Positions 5,538 through 14,782 of a stretch of DNA of 37,709 nucleotides are shown piece after piece; positions within the stretch are counted from its first letter, which is position 1; each line of letters starts with the position of its first letter. Source of the DNA: a virus. Below the pieces are notes generated by a model. It worked only from the letters and a program-made list of their open reading frames with translations, did not search any database and was not told where the DNA came from. The position numbers and the translations under genes are program-made. The DNA lies in IMG/VR virus record IMGVR_UViG_3300038470_000052, positions 1 to 37,709 of that record; one strand, written 5' to 3'.

Positions 5538-6297
5538 AAAATACCTTGAACGGACAATGATCGAGGTAGGACAAAACAAGGGCATGAGCGAGGTACTGGC
5601 AACCCAGGAGGGACGCATATCATTATTGATATGTATTGAAAACGCTATGCGCCTGGGGCTACAGCCCGGTGGGGTACGCAAGCATTTTTACATAGTGCCG
5701 TTTAAGTCAAAAAATGCCGATGGCAGCTACTCAAAAAAGGCTGTTTTCATCCCCACAATGGACGGCCTATTGTCGATTGTTCTTACTCCACCGCCTGTAA
5801 TAAGAGATATAAACGTACAGGCATATTATGAGGGCGAAACAATCCGAATAGACATGGCAAGCGGGAAAGTTGAACATCCGGTAACAGCCGAACAGGTATT
5901 CAGCCGGTCTCCTGATAAAATCAAAGGATTTTACGCTGTGGTCACAAAGTTGAACGGGATGACAGAGGTCACTCCTATGGGTATCAAAGAAATTTACGAT
6001 ATCCGCGATAAGGTGAATGCCAAGAATAAAGGGGAGTCAACTTTTTGGCGTGATTATTTCGTCGAAATGGCAACTAAGACAGTCTTTAAACGCGCGCTAA
6101 AAAAATACCTGGGACTAAAAGAGGGGCTGGCAATGGCGGTAGACTATGACGACCGAATAACAGGGTCAGATCAAGATTATGATGATATGCCGATTGATGA
6201 ACAGATTATTACCGGGATTGACGAATCCGAGCAGGAATTAAAGAAGGTGCAGGAACTTAAAAAAACGGATGACGCTGCGCAAATGGAGATATTTTAA
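5437..6297 (+). CDS. recT: RecT-family single-strand annealing protein
   Basis: The protein has 286 residues. The start is the ATG at 5437 because GGAGG lies at 5427-5431; an upstream ATG at 5425 overlaps that site. The family core is clear: LICIENAMRLGLQPGGVRKH, then the beta hairpin HFYIVPFK...AVFIPTMDGLL, and a late FVEMATKTVFKRALKKYL helix. It anneals complementary strands produced by the YqaJ exonuclease and probably acts in recombination-dependent replication. The C-terminus is acidic, as is common for such proteins. The stop overlaps the next start (TAATG). Confidence 0.92.
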   Translation: MSEDKALTVFKNTLTTHFPRFWGTRANYLTGSPEKYLERTMIEVGQNKGMSEVLATQEGRISLLICIENAMRLGLQPGGVRKHFYIVPFKSKNADGSYSKKAVFIPTMDGLLSIVLTPPPVIRDINVQAYYEGETIRIDMASGKVEHPVTAEQVFSRSPDKIKGFYAVVTKLNGMTEVTPMGIKEIYDIRDKVNAKNKGESTFWRDYFVEMATKTVFKRALKKYLGLKEGLAMAVDYDDRITGSDQDYDDMPIDEQIITGIDESEQELKKVQELKKTDDAAQMEIF

Positions 6298-6731
6298 TGG
6301 GGAATAAGCACGAAGAGATAATCGACCAGACAAAAAAATATCTCCATAAAATAGGCGGCCGTGCCTGGCAAACATACCCAGGGATTGCCTGGAAGGGACA
6401 GGCGCGGCGTAACGGATCGACCGTTATACTGAATAACGCGGTTGCATTTGAAGCGCACACAGAAGGGGAGCCAGACCTCCATGCGTATATTCCAAAAACA
6501 ATAACTCAGGAAATGGTGGGGAAAACAGTTTTATTATTTGCAAAAATTGAAGTGAAAACCGAAAAACAAATGTTAACTCATGAACAGCGGATACGTCTGG
6601 AATATATAACAGCTAACGGAGGGTATGGTTTAATGATAAGGCCAGAGGAAGGAATAAACAATATTTATCTAATATCAAAAGATGATGCTGGCGAGATTGA
6701 TGGGGATATTAATGTTATAGGGGCAATATAA
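6297..6731 (+). CDS. VRR-NUC-like nuclease
   Basis: The protein has 144 residues. The motif order fits the VRR-NUC branch of PD-(D/E)XK nucleases: an N-terminal helix (HEEIIDQTKKYLHKIGG), a strand with GEPDL near residue 60, then KIEVKTEK, then the helix THEQRIRLEYITANGGYGLM, which ends in the typical G-G-x-G turn. Such phage enzymes cut branched DNA or act with helicases. It is translationally coupled to RecT and followed by a helicase gene, so a role in processing recombination or replication intermediates is likely. Confidence 0.8.
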   Translation: MGNKHEEIIDQTKKYLHKIGGRAWQTYPGIAWKGQARRNGSTVILNNAVAFEAHTEGEPDLHAYIPKTITQEMVGKTVLLFAKIEVKTEKQMLTHEQRIRLEYITANGGYGLMIRPEEGINNIYLISKDDAGEIDGDINVIGAI

Positions 6732-6732
6732 A

Positions 6733-7056
6733 ATGGATGATCAGATTAAAATGAATCTCATAATAAAACTAATAGAGGAAATGGGCGGTACTGATACTTT
6801 AAGCGAAGTCACTGAAAAACAAATGATCCCGCTAATCGATTTGGAAAAAATTGTAATCAAAACAGCAGGCGAGGATTACAATAGATCGAGAAGTCTTGCA
6901 GAATGTCTCGCGGCTGCCAGCGTTCTTAAAGGATTGCCAAAAGAATCTCTGTATATCATGGCATGCACGCGTTATTTTGAGGCTGTTTTAGATCGGGCAG
7001 CAGCAGATATTGAAAAGGAAAGGCTGGAAAAAATATGGGAATCAATGAGCCATTAA
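6733..7056 (+). CDS. Hypothetical protein in the recombination operon
   Basis: The protein has 107 residues, with its start 2 bases after the nuclease stop and a GGGG element upstream. It is predicted to be helical, with an acidic N-terminus (MGGTDTLSEVTEKQMIPLID) and an Ala/Leu-rich middle (SLAECLAAASVLKGLPKESL). There are no catalytic motifs. The position between the nuclease and helicase suggests a small partner, but this is context only. Confidence 0.65.
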   Translation: MDDQIKMNLIIKLIEEMGGTDTLSEVTEKQMIPLIDLEKIVIKTAGEDYNRSRSLAECLAAASVLKGLPKESLYIMACTRYFEAVLDRAAADIEKERLEKIWESMSH

Positions 7057-7181
7057 ATGAGATTACTGCCGATATCAAAAATTGTATCAGTTATACAAAA
7101 CAGGTATTGAGCGAAATTGCCAAAATGAAAAAAAGGAACAATGAGAAACGCCTTAAGAAATTACCAAATAGAATTCGTTAG
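7035..7181 (+). CDS. Possible 48-residue overlapping small protein
   Basis: An open frame starts at ATG 7035 inside the end of the previous gene and runs to 7181, inside the start of the helicase gene. It bridges the otherwise 84-base gap. The predicted peptide begins MGINEPLNEITADIKNCISY and ends in a very basic KMKKRNNEKRLKKLPNRIR. The upstream AAAGG-rich sequence is only a weak ribosome site. It could instead be a spacer. Confidence 0.4.
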   Translation: MGINEPLNEITADIKNCISYTKQVLSEIAKMKKRNNEKRLKKLPNRIR

Positions 7182-8637
7182 CGCGATAAGGCAAAAACTA
7201 AACGACGGTTTTAATTCAGTCTGCTGTGTTGCTCCCACCGGTTCAGGAAAGACCGTCGTTTTTTGCCATATAGCAGCAAATGCGATTGAGAAGGGCAAAA
7301 GCGTACTGATACTCACCCATCGCCAAGAAATCCTGGAGCAGACTATCTCGAAATTGTTTGCTTTCGGGATCACCCCCGGGCAGATAATATCAGGCCGAAC
7401 TATGACTAAAAATCCTGTGCAGGTGGGAATGATATCGACATTGGTTAACCGCCTTGGCTCTATTCCGGATTTCGATTTAATCATAATAGACGAAGCGCAC
7501 CACATGCCAGCCAAAACCTGGATGACAGTTAATGACCATTTTCGGCATAACAAAAAACTACACTTTACAGCCACCCCCGAACGCCTGGACGGGCAGGGAA
7601 TGTCCGGGATTTGTGATAGTATGGTATTATGCCGAGACATATTATGGCTTGTCTGCAATGGCTATCTGGTTGTACCTGTGATTAAGCCGCCTCCTCATAA
7701 ATACTTTTTAGACTATCATATGACGCGCGGCGACTACGATGTCACAGAGCAAGAGGCTTATATGAGTAACAGGCTGATAATCGGTGACGTGATAGACCAT
7801 TACCGGCAATATCTTGACCGTAAACCCGCGATCTGCTTTGTGCCCACTATTAAATATGGTCTCAAACTGGAGCAGGATCTGCGTAATGCCAGGATTGGGG
7901 CAAAGCTCGTACAGGGTGGACAAAAATACATGGCAGAGCGTAAGGCGGCTATTAAAGGGCTTACGAACGGAAACACAGAAATTCTTTTAAGCCGGGATGT
8001 GGTCGCAGAAGGGGTGGATGTTCCTTCGGTCTCCGGGATACTAATGTTACGCAAAACAGCATCACTGACAATCGACCTACAGCAGGCTGGCCGGGGGCTG
8101 CGTTTGCCTCCAATAAATGAACAGGCTATGCTGACAAAAGAATCCCGCCTGAAGGCGATAAGACAAAGCGAAAAACCTTGCTGCTACATCCTGGATTTCG
8201 TAGGCAATTATTATCAACATGGGCACATATTGGAGCCGAGAGACTGGAGCCTGCAGGGGCATAAACGGAATCCGAAACAAAAGGCAGATTTTATCGAATG
8301 TCCACGGTGCAGAGCGCCCTGGCCGCGCTCAATCCGCGTCTGTCTGGATTGTGGATATGAGTTCAGCAAAAAGGAGCGCGCGCGTAGATCTGCCAAATTC
8401 GAACACATCCAGGATAGCCTGGTCGATGCGCTGCCAGGAGTTGATTCGCACGACCTGGAGAGGCTGGCTGAAATCATGAGCAAACCTCGAAAACAATCGT
8501 TTGACGACCTGCATAGCCAAATAATAACAGAGGCGGGGGAGATTAAAACTAAAATTGATCTGCTTAAAAAAACAGCCTATGACCAGGGGCTGCTCAATTG
8601 GGCATGGGAAGAGTCAAAGAAGCTCCACAATAAATAA
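7141..8637 (+). CDS. SF2 DEAH-box DNA helicase
   Basis: The protein has 498 residues. It shows the SF2 helicase motif series: motif I APTGSGKT (31-38), Ia LILTHRQEI, DEAH at 117-120, motif III FTATPER, and motif VI QQAGRGLRLPP around residue 310. A C-terminal C4 zinc finger follows (CPRCRAP...CLDCGYE, about 384-403). The phage members resemble UvsW/RadD-like ATP-dependent helicases that act on branched DNA. It closes the recombination operon after exonuclease, RecT and VRR-NUC-like genes, giving a coherent repair and replication set. The start has AAGGA upstream. Confidence 0.9.
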   Translation: MRNALRNYQIEFVSAIRQKLNDGFNSVCCVAPTGSGKTVVFCHIAANAIEKGKSVLILTHRQEILEQTISKLFAFGITPGQIISGRTMTKNPVQVGMISTLVNRLGSIPDFDLIIIDEAHHMPAKTWMTVNDHFRHNKKLHFTATPERLDGQGMSGICDSMVLCRDILWLVCNGYLVVPVIKPPPHKYFLDYHMTRGDYDVTEQEAYMSNRLIIGDVIDHYRQYLDRKPAICFVPTIKYGLKLEQDLRNARIGAKLVQGGQKYMAERKAAIKGLTNGNTEILLSRDVVAEGVDVPSVSGILMLRKTASLTIDLQQAGRGLRLPPINEQAMLTKESRLKAIRQSEKPCCYILDFVGNYYQHGHILEPRDWSLQGHKRNPKQKADFIECPRCRAPWPRSIRVCLDCGYEFSKKERARRSAKFEHIQDSLVDALPGVDSHDLERLAEIMSKPRKQSFDDLHSQIITEAGEIKTKIDLLKKTAYDQGLLNWAWEESKKLHNK

Positions 8638-8639
8638 AT

Positions 8640-8674
8640 GCCAGGTTGCCGCGGGGAGAGTGGCAGAGCCTGGC
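8640..8674. other. Hairpin between convergent transcription units
   Basis: GCCAGG (8640-8645) pairs with CCTGGC (8669-8674), and inner TGCC can pair with GGCA. It sits between the helicase stop (plus strand) and the end of the tail operon (minus strand), where a bidirectional terminator is expected. It lacks a clear U-tract on either side. Confidence 0.4.
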
Positions 8675-8694
8675 TGTGGAGTAAATGTATGAGA

Positions 8695-9096
8695 TCAAAG
8701 CGCTGCTTTCAGATCATCAACTTCTTTTTTTCTGCGTTTGAATTCCAGAATGTCAGGATGATTGCTGCTGCCTTCTGCAATCATTATCGCAGTTAATTCC
8801 TGCATTTTGTCATTGCCATAATCCCGTTTGAAACGCTTATCTACAACAGCAAACAATTTCTTTTTAATATTCTCCGGCACTGGTTTTTTTTCAATAACGC
8901 CATTATCAAAGAGAATAAATTGCGGCAGCCCGTCTTCATCGAAAAAACCACCAATTACATTCATTTCCGGCGTAGGCTCTGCGTTTTTTGCGAAAACCTC
9001 TTTTTCAGGGAACGTGGCCGTATTAAACTGTTGATAACCGGTGATTCGGTCAAAGGCGTCATAGGTTGAAGTTGTAAAATATTCATAAACTATCAT
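8695..9096 (-). CDS. Hypothetical protein at the end of the tail operon
   Basis: The protein has 133 residues with AAGGAG before its ATG. It immediately follows the large tail-tip/receptor-binding gene and is the last late gene. The N-terminal part (MIVYEYFTTSTYDAFDRITG) is strand-rich; the C-terminal 50 residues are helical and charged (EFKRRKKEVDDLKAAL). A short gene after a receptor-binding protein is often a fibre-assembly chaperone or minor tail protein. I do not recognise this one. Confidence 0.7.
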   Translation of the reverse strand: MIVYEYFTTSTYDAFDRITGYQQFNTATFPEKEVFAKNAEPTPEMNVIGGFFDEDGLPQFILFDNGVIEKKPVPENIKKKLFAVVDKRFKRDYGNDKMQELTAIMIAEGSSNHPDILEFKRRKKEVDDLKAAL

Positions 9097-9106
9097 AAAA
9101 AACTCC

Positions 9107-12100
9107 TTAATAGTAAAATCCCAATAGATTTAAATATAAACCACCATTCGCTGATGATATCCAATAATCAATAACCCCTGAATTACTACATAAAACTGTT
9201 TTTTGTGTCGTATTAGCAACATACACTCCTGCCGGCAAATTAGTCCTTTCGGCTGAGGCGAGACGAACCTTCGCATCTGTTGTTTCTGTCGATCCATTTT
9301 GCCTTGCGTATGCAAGAACATAATCGGCTATTGCGTTTCCGTTAAAAACAATAGCAACTAATAAAACAAGTGCTTTAACGCCTTTAGGCACATATGCTGA
9401 AAAATCGACTGTTGTCGGTGTTGTGGCCGCTCCACCGTTTAAAACCCATGTAGACGGCCTATTAGCTTCAGGTATCATATGCAAAAGGCCGGTCGGCGGG
9501 TATGTCTGCTGGTCGTCGAAGATGATTCTGCCATTTGTATTGGTTCGGAAAATTAAATCAGCCGCGGAATAGGTTGTCGTCCACGGAATGTTGTGATTAT
9601 AATGCTGTATCCACAAATCAGGATTTATGTATTGATTTACAGCAATGCATAATTCATCCAAATATGAAGTGATAAAGGTGGACGATCCATAATGATTATA
9701 TGTATTCGCGACTAATTCAAAAGTACCGGTACCCCACGTCCCCCCTATTGCCCCGGAATCAAATTTGTTGTCGTCATATGTATAATACAAAATATCAGAA
9801 CTCGCTTTGTACGAAATAGAAAAATAATGCCATACATTGAGCGTCGGTTCTATTTCTGTATCAAAATAAGAATATGAACCGCCATTTTTTCTTACAGCTA
9901 CTCGCATTCCCGTCACTATGCAAGATACAACTATCTGATTATTATTTGATGCATCGACAAAATAAAACAAAGTTCCTGAAGTAGTCATTTCTGTTAAATA
10001 AAACCAAACGCCACATGATTGATCATTGCCAATCGTCCCCCCTGTTGCCTTTCTTAAATACCCAGGGTATGTGCTACCCGATGCGAATAAGCTTTTGCTA
10101 CCGAATTTATAATAAGAGGCGCTTAATGCAACTTCCGATTTTGTTGTCCATGTATCAGATCCATATTGGTTCGTATAATCACTGTCAAAATTAAAAACTT
10201 CAAAATTCCAATTTGGGAAGAACTCCTCGCTTGCAGGAATTGCTTCGGGATGATATAACCCCCTGGCTCCTATCAAGCTTGTTAATAGCCCCAATACAAT
10301 TCCCTTAACTGTAGACCATGCACCGCCAGTATATTGTTCTGCCACTCTGATTACTTCGTCATCGATTCGCGTTCTCAAATCCCCTTCTGCCGGAGAATCA
10401 TTGTCCCCCGCGTTCCCCACAATCACGCTATCCGTAGCCCTTAACAATAAAGTATTTATCTCGCTGGCTACAATTTTATTCGCATAAATACTGTCCTCTG
10501 CAATATCCCCGGTATCAATAACAGACGTTGCCACAGTGACGGCAGTTGACCAGGTGCTATACTGCGGCTCTTTTGTTACTCGCCTAACATGATAGTATAG
10601 CGTTAACGATGTGGGAGCCGTAGGAGTTCCCCCATGCGGTACCGGGTGCGTTAGCCATTCGGTAGGCCATTCCGTGGATTCGTCAATCGTGTCCTTCCAG
10701 TCCGTTAAATCAAACCCCAGGCTGTACCAGTCTGACAGATCGTCACTGACCTGCACTTCGTAACGGTCAAAATTAGTCAAATCAAGCTGCTTATCCCATT
10801 GCAGGTGAGTGCCTTTAAAAACCCCCTGGTATTTACTGATTACCGGGGTTGTAGGCGTAGTGGTGCCGCCTCCTGCATCAAATCCTTCAATTGCTTCCGT
10901 ATGTGTGACGTAGGTTGTGGAGTCGGGTAATAGATTTCCTACGCTGCCAGGGTTAACCGGTGTTGGCTGATTCCGGATAACAGTGGTGGTCACATCCCCG
11001 GCTACATACGCCTCGATCGGTACGCATCTATAGGTATACTCTTCCAAAAAAGCGTTTGTATGTATTTCCTGGATAACGCAGCGAATTGTAAAATTCAGAT
11101 TGTACTGCTCTTTGACATCGACAAAAGCGCCAATATCAAACAAGTCTTTACTCCTGGCGGTGATTATCTTATTTCCATACCTGTAAAAATTGCTTAACCC
11201 GGTAGCAAGTATAATCGCATCTGCCTCTGTTGTTATGTACTGGCATTCGTATTCACTTACCTTTTCCGTATTCTCAACAATTTCGCGGATAGTTATGTTT
11301 ATGTCGCCTTTAACAATCGCATTTCCTGTAATATCAAACAGATTTATATCATACGTGGAGGCGCCTGTATTTCTGTAGCTCACTTTCGCACGCCTATACA
11401 GGTTTGTGAATTCCTGCTGCTGTATATAGGCGCTTGCCGCGATTGTCACCGTGGGACTGGTTACCGTAATTATCTCTTTATCCGCGATACTATATTCCAG
11501 ATAACTGCTGATTGTGTCTGAATCCGCCGGCCAGTATTCGCCTGCCAGTATAGGGATGTTAGCTTTAAAAGTGCTATCACCTCCGGTTGTTTCCGAAAAA
11601 ACAAGCGCGCCTGATATTGTTTCATGAGTGTAATATTTTAGCCTAACAGCCTCATAGTTCCTATCGTTTAAATCTATGTTGATGTTTTTTAAAATATTAT
11701 TGCCATCGTCTGATGATTGTAATGCGTCTGTTGTGCTGGTATCTACCGGGAATAAATTATAAACATCTATATCGCCGTTTGGCTTCTGATAATAAACATA
11801 CCCAAACTCAAAAAGCAATTTGCTGATTACCTGTTCGTATGTCTGCTCGTTTTCAATCGTCACCAAATAATCGATTGTTTTGTTTATGTCACTCGCGGCT
11901 GTATCATCAATATCCCATCCGGCCTGAACAATAAGCGAATGAAACAAAGAATTGGCTTTGCTTGCCTGCGCAACTTTGTAACCAGCAAACTGTTGTGTTG
12001 TGGTAATCTTTTTCTTAAGCAGGATTGTGTTATCCGTGCATTCTACTTTAGCGGGCTCTGCCAATGTCGCTATATTAAATGTAAAACTGTTTTTCCTGAC

Positions 12101-12343
12101 TCTCCCCACAAACCAAAAATCGTCATCCTGTTTTATCTCAATAAGGATATCGTCTTCACTCTCTAAAACGGAATTAAACACACTCGGCCTGCGGATCATT
12201 ACGAATTCGCAGGTATTCATGACCGGCTTTAAATCTGCTGAAAACATTCTCTCTGATTTTTTTAATGAATCCATTAGCACATTACTGCTAATATCAATTT
12301 GTCCATTTCCATCCTGGAAATCTATTTTTATCGTGTAACTCAT
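9107..12343 (-). CDS. Tail-tip hub and receptor-binding protein
   Basis: The protein has 1078 residues. Residues 1 to about 460 look like a baseplate-hub domain of the Gp27/Dit-Tal type. A fibronectin-III-like segment follows (about 500-600, HLQWDKQLDLTNFDRYEVQV). A short helical linker (IAEDSIYANKIVASEINTLL) is typical of the region joining hub to fibre. About 715-900 forms a concanavalin/LamG-like sandwich, and the C-terminal 150 residues are a Gly/Thr-rich beta receptor-binding region. Only one fibre-like protein is present, so this should determine host binding. The start overlaps the tape-measure stop (ATGA). Confidence 0.82.
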   Translation of the reverse strand: MSYTIKIDFQDGNGQIDISSNVLMDSLKKSERMFSADLKPVMNTCEFVMIRRPSVFNSVLESEDDILIEIKQDDDFWFVGRVRKNSFTFNIATLAEPAKVECTDNTILLKKKITTTQQFAGYKVAQASKANSLFHSLIVQAGWDIDDTAASDINKTIDYLVTIENEQTYEQVISKLLFEFGYVYYQKPNGDIDVYNLFPVDTSTTDALQSSDDGNNILKNINIDLNDRNYEAVRLKYYTHETISGALVFSETTGGDSTFKANIPILAGEYWPADSDTISSYLEYSIADKEIITVTSPTVTIAASAYIQQQEFTNLYRRAKVSYRNTGASTYDINLFDITGNAIVKGDINITIREIVENTEKVSEYECQYITTEADAIILATGLSNFYRYGNKIITARSKDLFDIGAFVDVKEQYNLNFTIRCVIQEIHTNAFLEEYTYRCVPIEAYVAGDVTTTVIRNQPTPVNPGSVGNLLPDSTTYVTHTEAIEGFDAGGGTTTPTTPVISKYQGVFKGTHLQWDKQLDLTNFDRYEVQVSDDLSDWYSLGFDLTDWKDTIDESTEWPTEWLTHPVPHGGTPTAPTSLTLYYHVRRVTKEPQYSTWSTAVTVATSVIDTGDIAEDSIYANKIVASEINTLLLRATDSVIVGNAGDNDSPAEGDLRTRIDDEVIRVAEQYTGGAWSTVKGIVLGLLTSLIGARGLYHPEAIPASEEFFPNWNFEVFNFDSDYTNQYGSDTWTTKSEVALSASYYKFGSKSLFASGSTYPGYLRKATGGTIGNDQSCGVWFYLTEMTTSGTLFYFVDASNNNQIVVSCIVTGMRVAVRKNGGSYSYFDTEIEPTLNVWHYFSISYKASSDILYYTYDDNKFDSGAIGGTWGTGTFELVANTYNHYGSSTFITSYLDELCIAVNQYINPDLWIQHYNHNIPWTTTYSAADLIFRTNTNGRIIFDDQQTYPPTGLLHMIPEANRPSTWVLNGGAATTPTTVDFSAYVPKGVKALVLLVAIVFNGNAIADYVLAYARQNGSTETTDAKVRLASAERTNLPAGVYVANTTQKTVLCSNSGVIDYWISSANGGLYLNLLGFYY

Positions 12344-14493
12344 GCTATTATCTCTTCACCTAACCTCATTCTTTTTACTATGTAATTTGCTAACCCGTCC
12401 AGGGTTTCGTTTGATTCACCCATTATCAATGGGTTGTAAATGTTTAATGTTATATTATATGTACTGCCTCCTGTAATTTGACCACCTGCCCCACCTCCAC
12501 CCTCACCGCCGGTTTCAATCGCGGCCTGGCCTGCGGCGTTAAGCTGTGTCATGCTGATTTGCGTTAACATATTGTCACCGACTCGTGGCACTGGCACTTT
12601 TGCCAGCCCTGCCCCGAACCAGTTTGCGATTTCTATAATGACATTCATTATAGAAGTTATCACAATCGCTATAATGTTAACTATTCCTATGATTGTATTT
12701 GCCAGAGGAACTATTGCCCAATTATAAAGCAATAAGAATCCTTCGGCTAACACTTTGATTATCGGAGCCAATAAATTAAAAATAGGAATCAATATTGCCC
12801 CGAGTGTTTGACCCAATATGACTATTATACCAACTAATGGCTGTAAGGCGCTATTTATAGCACCCCTGGCAAAATCAGCCGCGTATTTTAATACGGAGGT
12901 TAATGGACTAAGTACAATCGAGAACGCCTCAACACTGTTTATTGCGGATATTATCGCGTCATTAAATTGATCTGTGCTCGGCGCAAACCCTGCGAATAAA
13001 TCTTCAAGGAATTTGTTATCCTCTTTTTTTGGTTCGGGGGCAGCCGTCTGCGGAAACTGCCTGGCGAAAAGATCGATAGCATCCGCTGTGGTCTCTATCT
13101 GCTCATAGATAGTTTTTAACACTTCAATAGCTGGGGCGGCAACATCTGTTTCCGCGGCCTCCATTAGCTCATTCTTTTCTGATGTCGCCCCTCCGTCGCT
13201 CTCTCCCTGTTTGTTCATTATTTTTGCAATACTGGTTTTCGCGTTATCGATTTCTTTTTTGAACAATCCCACAAGTGACGTGCTGGCAATACCGAGTTCT
13301 TTGACATATCCATTAAATGTAGAGATAAACTTCCCGGAAACCTCGGCCACAGATTCTCCCAATGCAACACTGGCCTGGTCTACGCTCTGTTTTAAGGCTA
13401 TATATTTTTTATCCTTCTGGATATCGGGAACATCAATGGGGATTCCTAATATTTTTTGTTCAGATAGCCATTTTGAGAAACCTTCCCCTATTGCCATCAT
13501 GAGATTGCCGACTATGATTGTGAGTAACGCACCGCCTGATTTAAATAGGTTTGTCAGCATTACCGGGATCATTTCTATCGATGCTCTGAATGAGGCTAAC
13601 AACAAATTGCCTAAAATCTTAAAAGCTTCTGCAAATGTGGCGGGTTCAAAAGCTTTTCTCATGATTGCCTGAACAGCTGTAAAAACAATAGAGAATAATT
13701 CCGGGATATTTTCGATTGCGTTTCTTATCTGTAGCCGGTTCTCTACAAAGAACTTATTGATTGCATCAATCGCTGGCTTTGCAAACTCTGCCAGCTGTTC
13801 TCCAAACAGTTCTTTTATATCGCCAATATTTTCTTTTAATTTGTTGAGCGAGCCGGTGAATGTGTTCCCCATTGAGATAGCAACACCCCCGAATTTGCTT
13901 TCCAATTCCGCGAGTATAACTTTTTGAGCACTGGCAACATCATTAACAGCCATGAATTGCGCAATCATTTTTTCTGTCTGGTCAGATAACTGGATATTCG
14001 CCCTGCGCAATGCTCCGGCTGCCGTCGTAGGATCATTAAGCGCCCGCCCCACCTGGGACGCTGCTCCCTCCAGTGAGCCGAAAACTTGCTTCATGTTTAG
14101 CGCCGTCATTGTGACGTGCGGGAAAATATCTCGGCCTATATTTGTAAATGGCAATAACAATGCATTGGCTCCTGTGATTGCATCTGCGGAAATCCCTGTT
14201 AAATCCTGGAGTCCCTGTGCGAATCCTTCCAGCTCTTGTGTAGATGAATTGATGACGTTTCCGGTAGATTTCAAAATAGCAGAAAGTTTTGTACTTTGAT
14301 CTAAAGCGCCCGAATATTCATTAACGCAATCCACGATCCCGTCTTTGAGAAACCCCCAGGCTTTAGTTACTGTGTCCATTATCGCTTTAACATCTACAAA
14401 AGATTTAACCAGGCTGTCGGCGCCACGCACCGCGCTATCAGTACCGGCCTTCGTCCTGTCTTCGGATGTTATAACGTATTTAACCTCTGCCAT
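12340..14493 (-). CDS. Tape measure protein
   Basis: The protein has 717 residues. The N-terminal half is helical with an Ala/Gly/Thr-rich pattern (SLVKSFVDVKAIMDTVTKAW) and has the ALNDPTTAAGALRRANIQLS element seen in many tape measures. The C-terminal half has a long run of hydrophobic helices between about 560 and 645 (PLVGIIVILGQTLGAILIPI and following). It ends in a Gly-rich segment and a short beta tail. By the usual 1.5 angstrom per residue rule it suggests a tail near 100 nm. It follows the frameshifting chaperone pair, its standard place. Confidence 0.9.
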   Translation of the reverse strand: MAEVKYVITSEDRTKAGTDSAVRGADSLVKSFVDVKAIMDTVTKAWGFLKDGIVDCVNEYSGALDQSTKLSAILKSTGNVINSSTQELEGFAQGLQDLTGISADAITGANALLLPFTNIGRDIFPHVTMTALNMKQVFGSLEGAASQVGRALNDPTTAAGALRRANIQLSDQTEKMIAQFMAVNDVASAQKVILAELESKFGGVAISMGNTFTGSLNKLKENIGDIKELFGEQLAEFAKPAIDAINKFFVENRLQIRNAIENIPELFSIVFTAVQAIMRKAFEPATFAEAFKILGNLLLASFRASIEMIPVMLTNLFKSGGALLTIIVGNLMMAIGEGFSKWLSEQKILGIPIDVPDIQKDKKYIALKQSVDQASVALGESVAEVSGKFISTFNGYVKELGIASTSLVGLFKKEIDNAKTSIAKIMNKQGESDGGATSEKNELMEAAETDVAAPAIEVLKTIYEQIETTADAIDLFARQFPQTAAPEPKKEDNKFLEDLFAGFAPSTDQFNDAIISAINSVEAFSIVLSPLTSVLKYAADFARGAINSALQPLVGIIVILGQTLGAILIPIFNLLAPIIKVLAEGFLLLYNWAIVPLANTIIGIVNIIAIVITSIMNVIIEIANWFGAGLAKVPVPRVGDNMLTQISMTQLNAAGQAAIETGGEGGGGAGGQITGGSTYNITLNIYNPLIMGESNETLDGLANYIVKRMRLGEEIIA

Positions 14494-14494
14494 C

Positions 14495-14782
14495 TTATGG
14501 CCTCTTTACTCCTATGTTCAATTCCTTAATTCTTTTAGTTATCGCCTCTACCAGGATTCCCTGGATAAACTCCACGAATTCCATTGTTGCGAAGGGCTGA
14601 TCCATTAACCCGCCTTCTGCCGGCAGCGTTATCATATTGCCATTTTCCCTGTCCAGGATATTCATAGCATACCGGATGTAAACAATCCATTTATCATAAT
14701 ATTCTTTCAGATCCGATACCACCCACCCCCCGTCGAGATAGTTTATAGCGACTTGTCTGATTTCGACTCGGTCGCTTTCCGA
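14495..14782 (-). CDS. Tail assembly chaperone, -1 frame extension (T part of the fusion)
   Basis: The minus-strand frame from 14782 to 14495 stays open well upstream of its only GTG (14722). Its translation (VAINYLDGGWVVSDLKEYYD) looks like protein before that GTG. It is therefore best explained as the second half of a frameshift product: ribosomes shift by -1 at CCCTTTT (14788-14782) and continue for 95 residues, giving a protein of about 201 residues. This is the lambda G/GT arrangement in which the longer form binds the tape measure. An independent 75-residue protein from GTG 14722 cannot be excluded. Confidence 0.75.
   Translation of the reverse strand, partial: SESDRVEIRQVAINYLDGGWVVSDLKEYYDKWIVYIRYAMNILDRENGNMITLPAEGGLMDQPFATMEFVEFIQGILVEAITKRIKELNIGVKRP

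Noticed and set aside
7161-7658. 165-codon minus-strand frame inside the helicase gene
   Set aside because: It is fully antisense to conserved helicase motifs and has no start signal.
13211-13672. Long open frame on the plus strand inside the tape measure gene
   Set aside because: It is antisense to a clear tape measure protein, lacks a ribosome site, and its hydrophobic composition mirrors the opposite strand.
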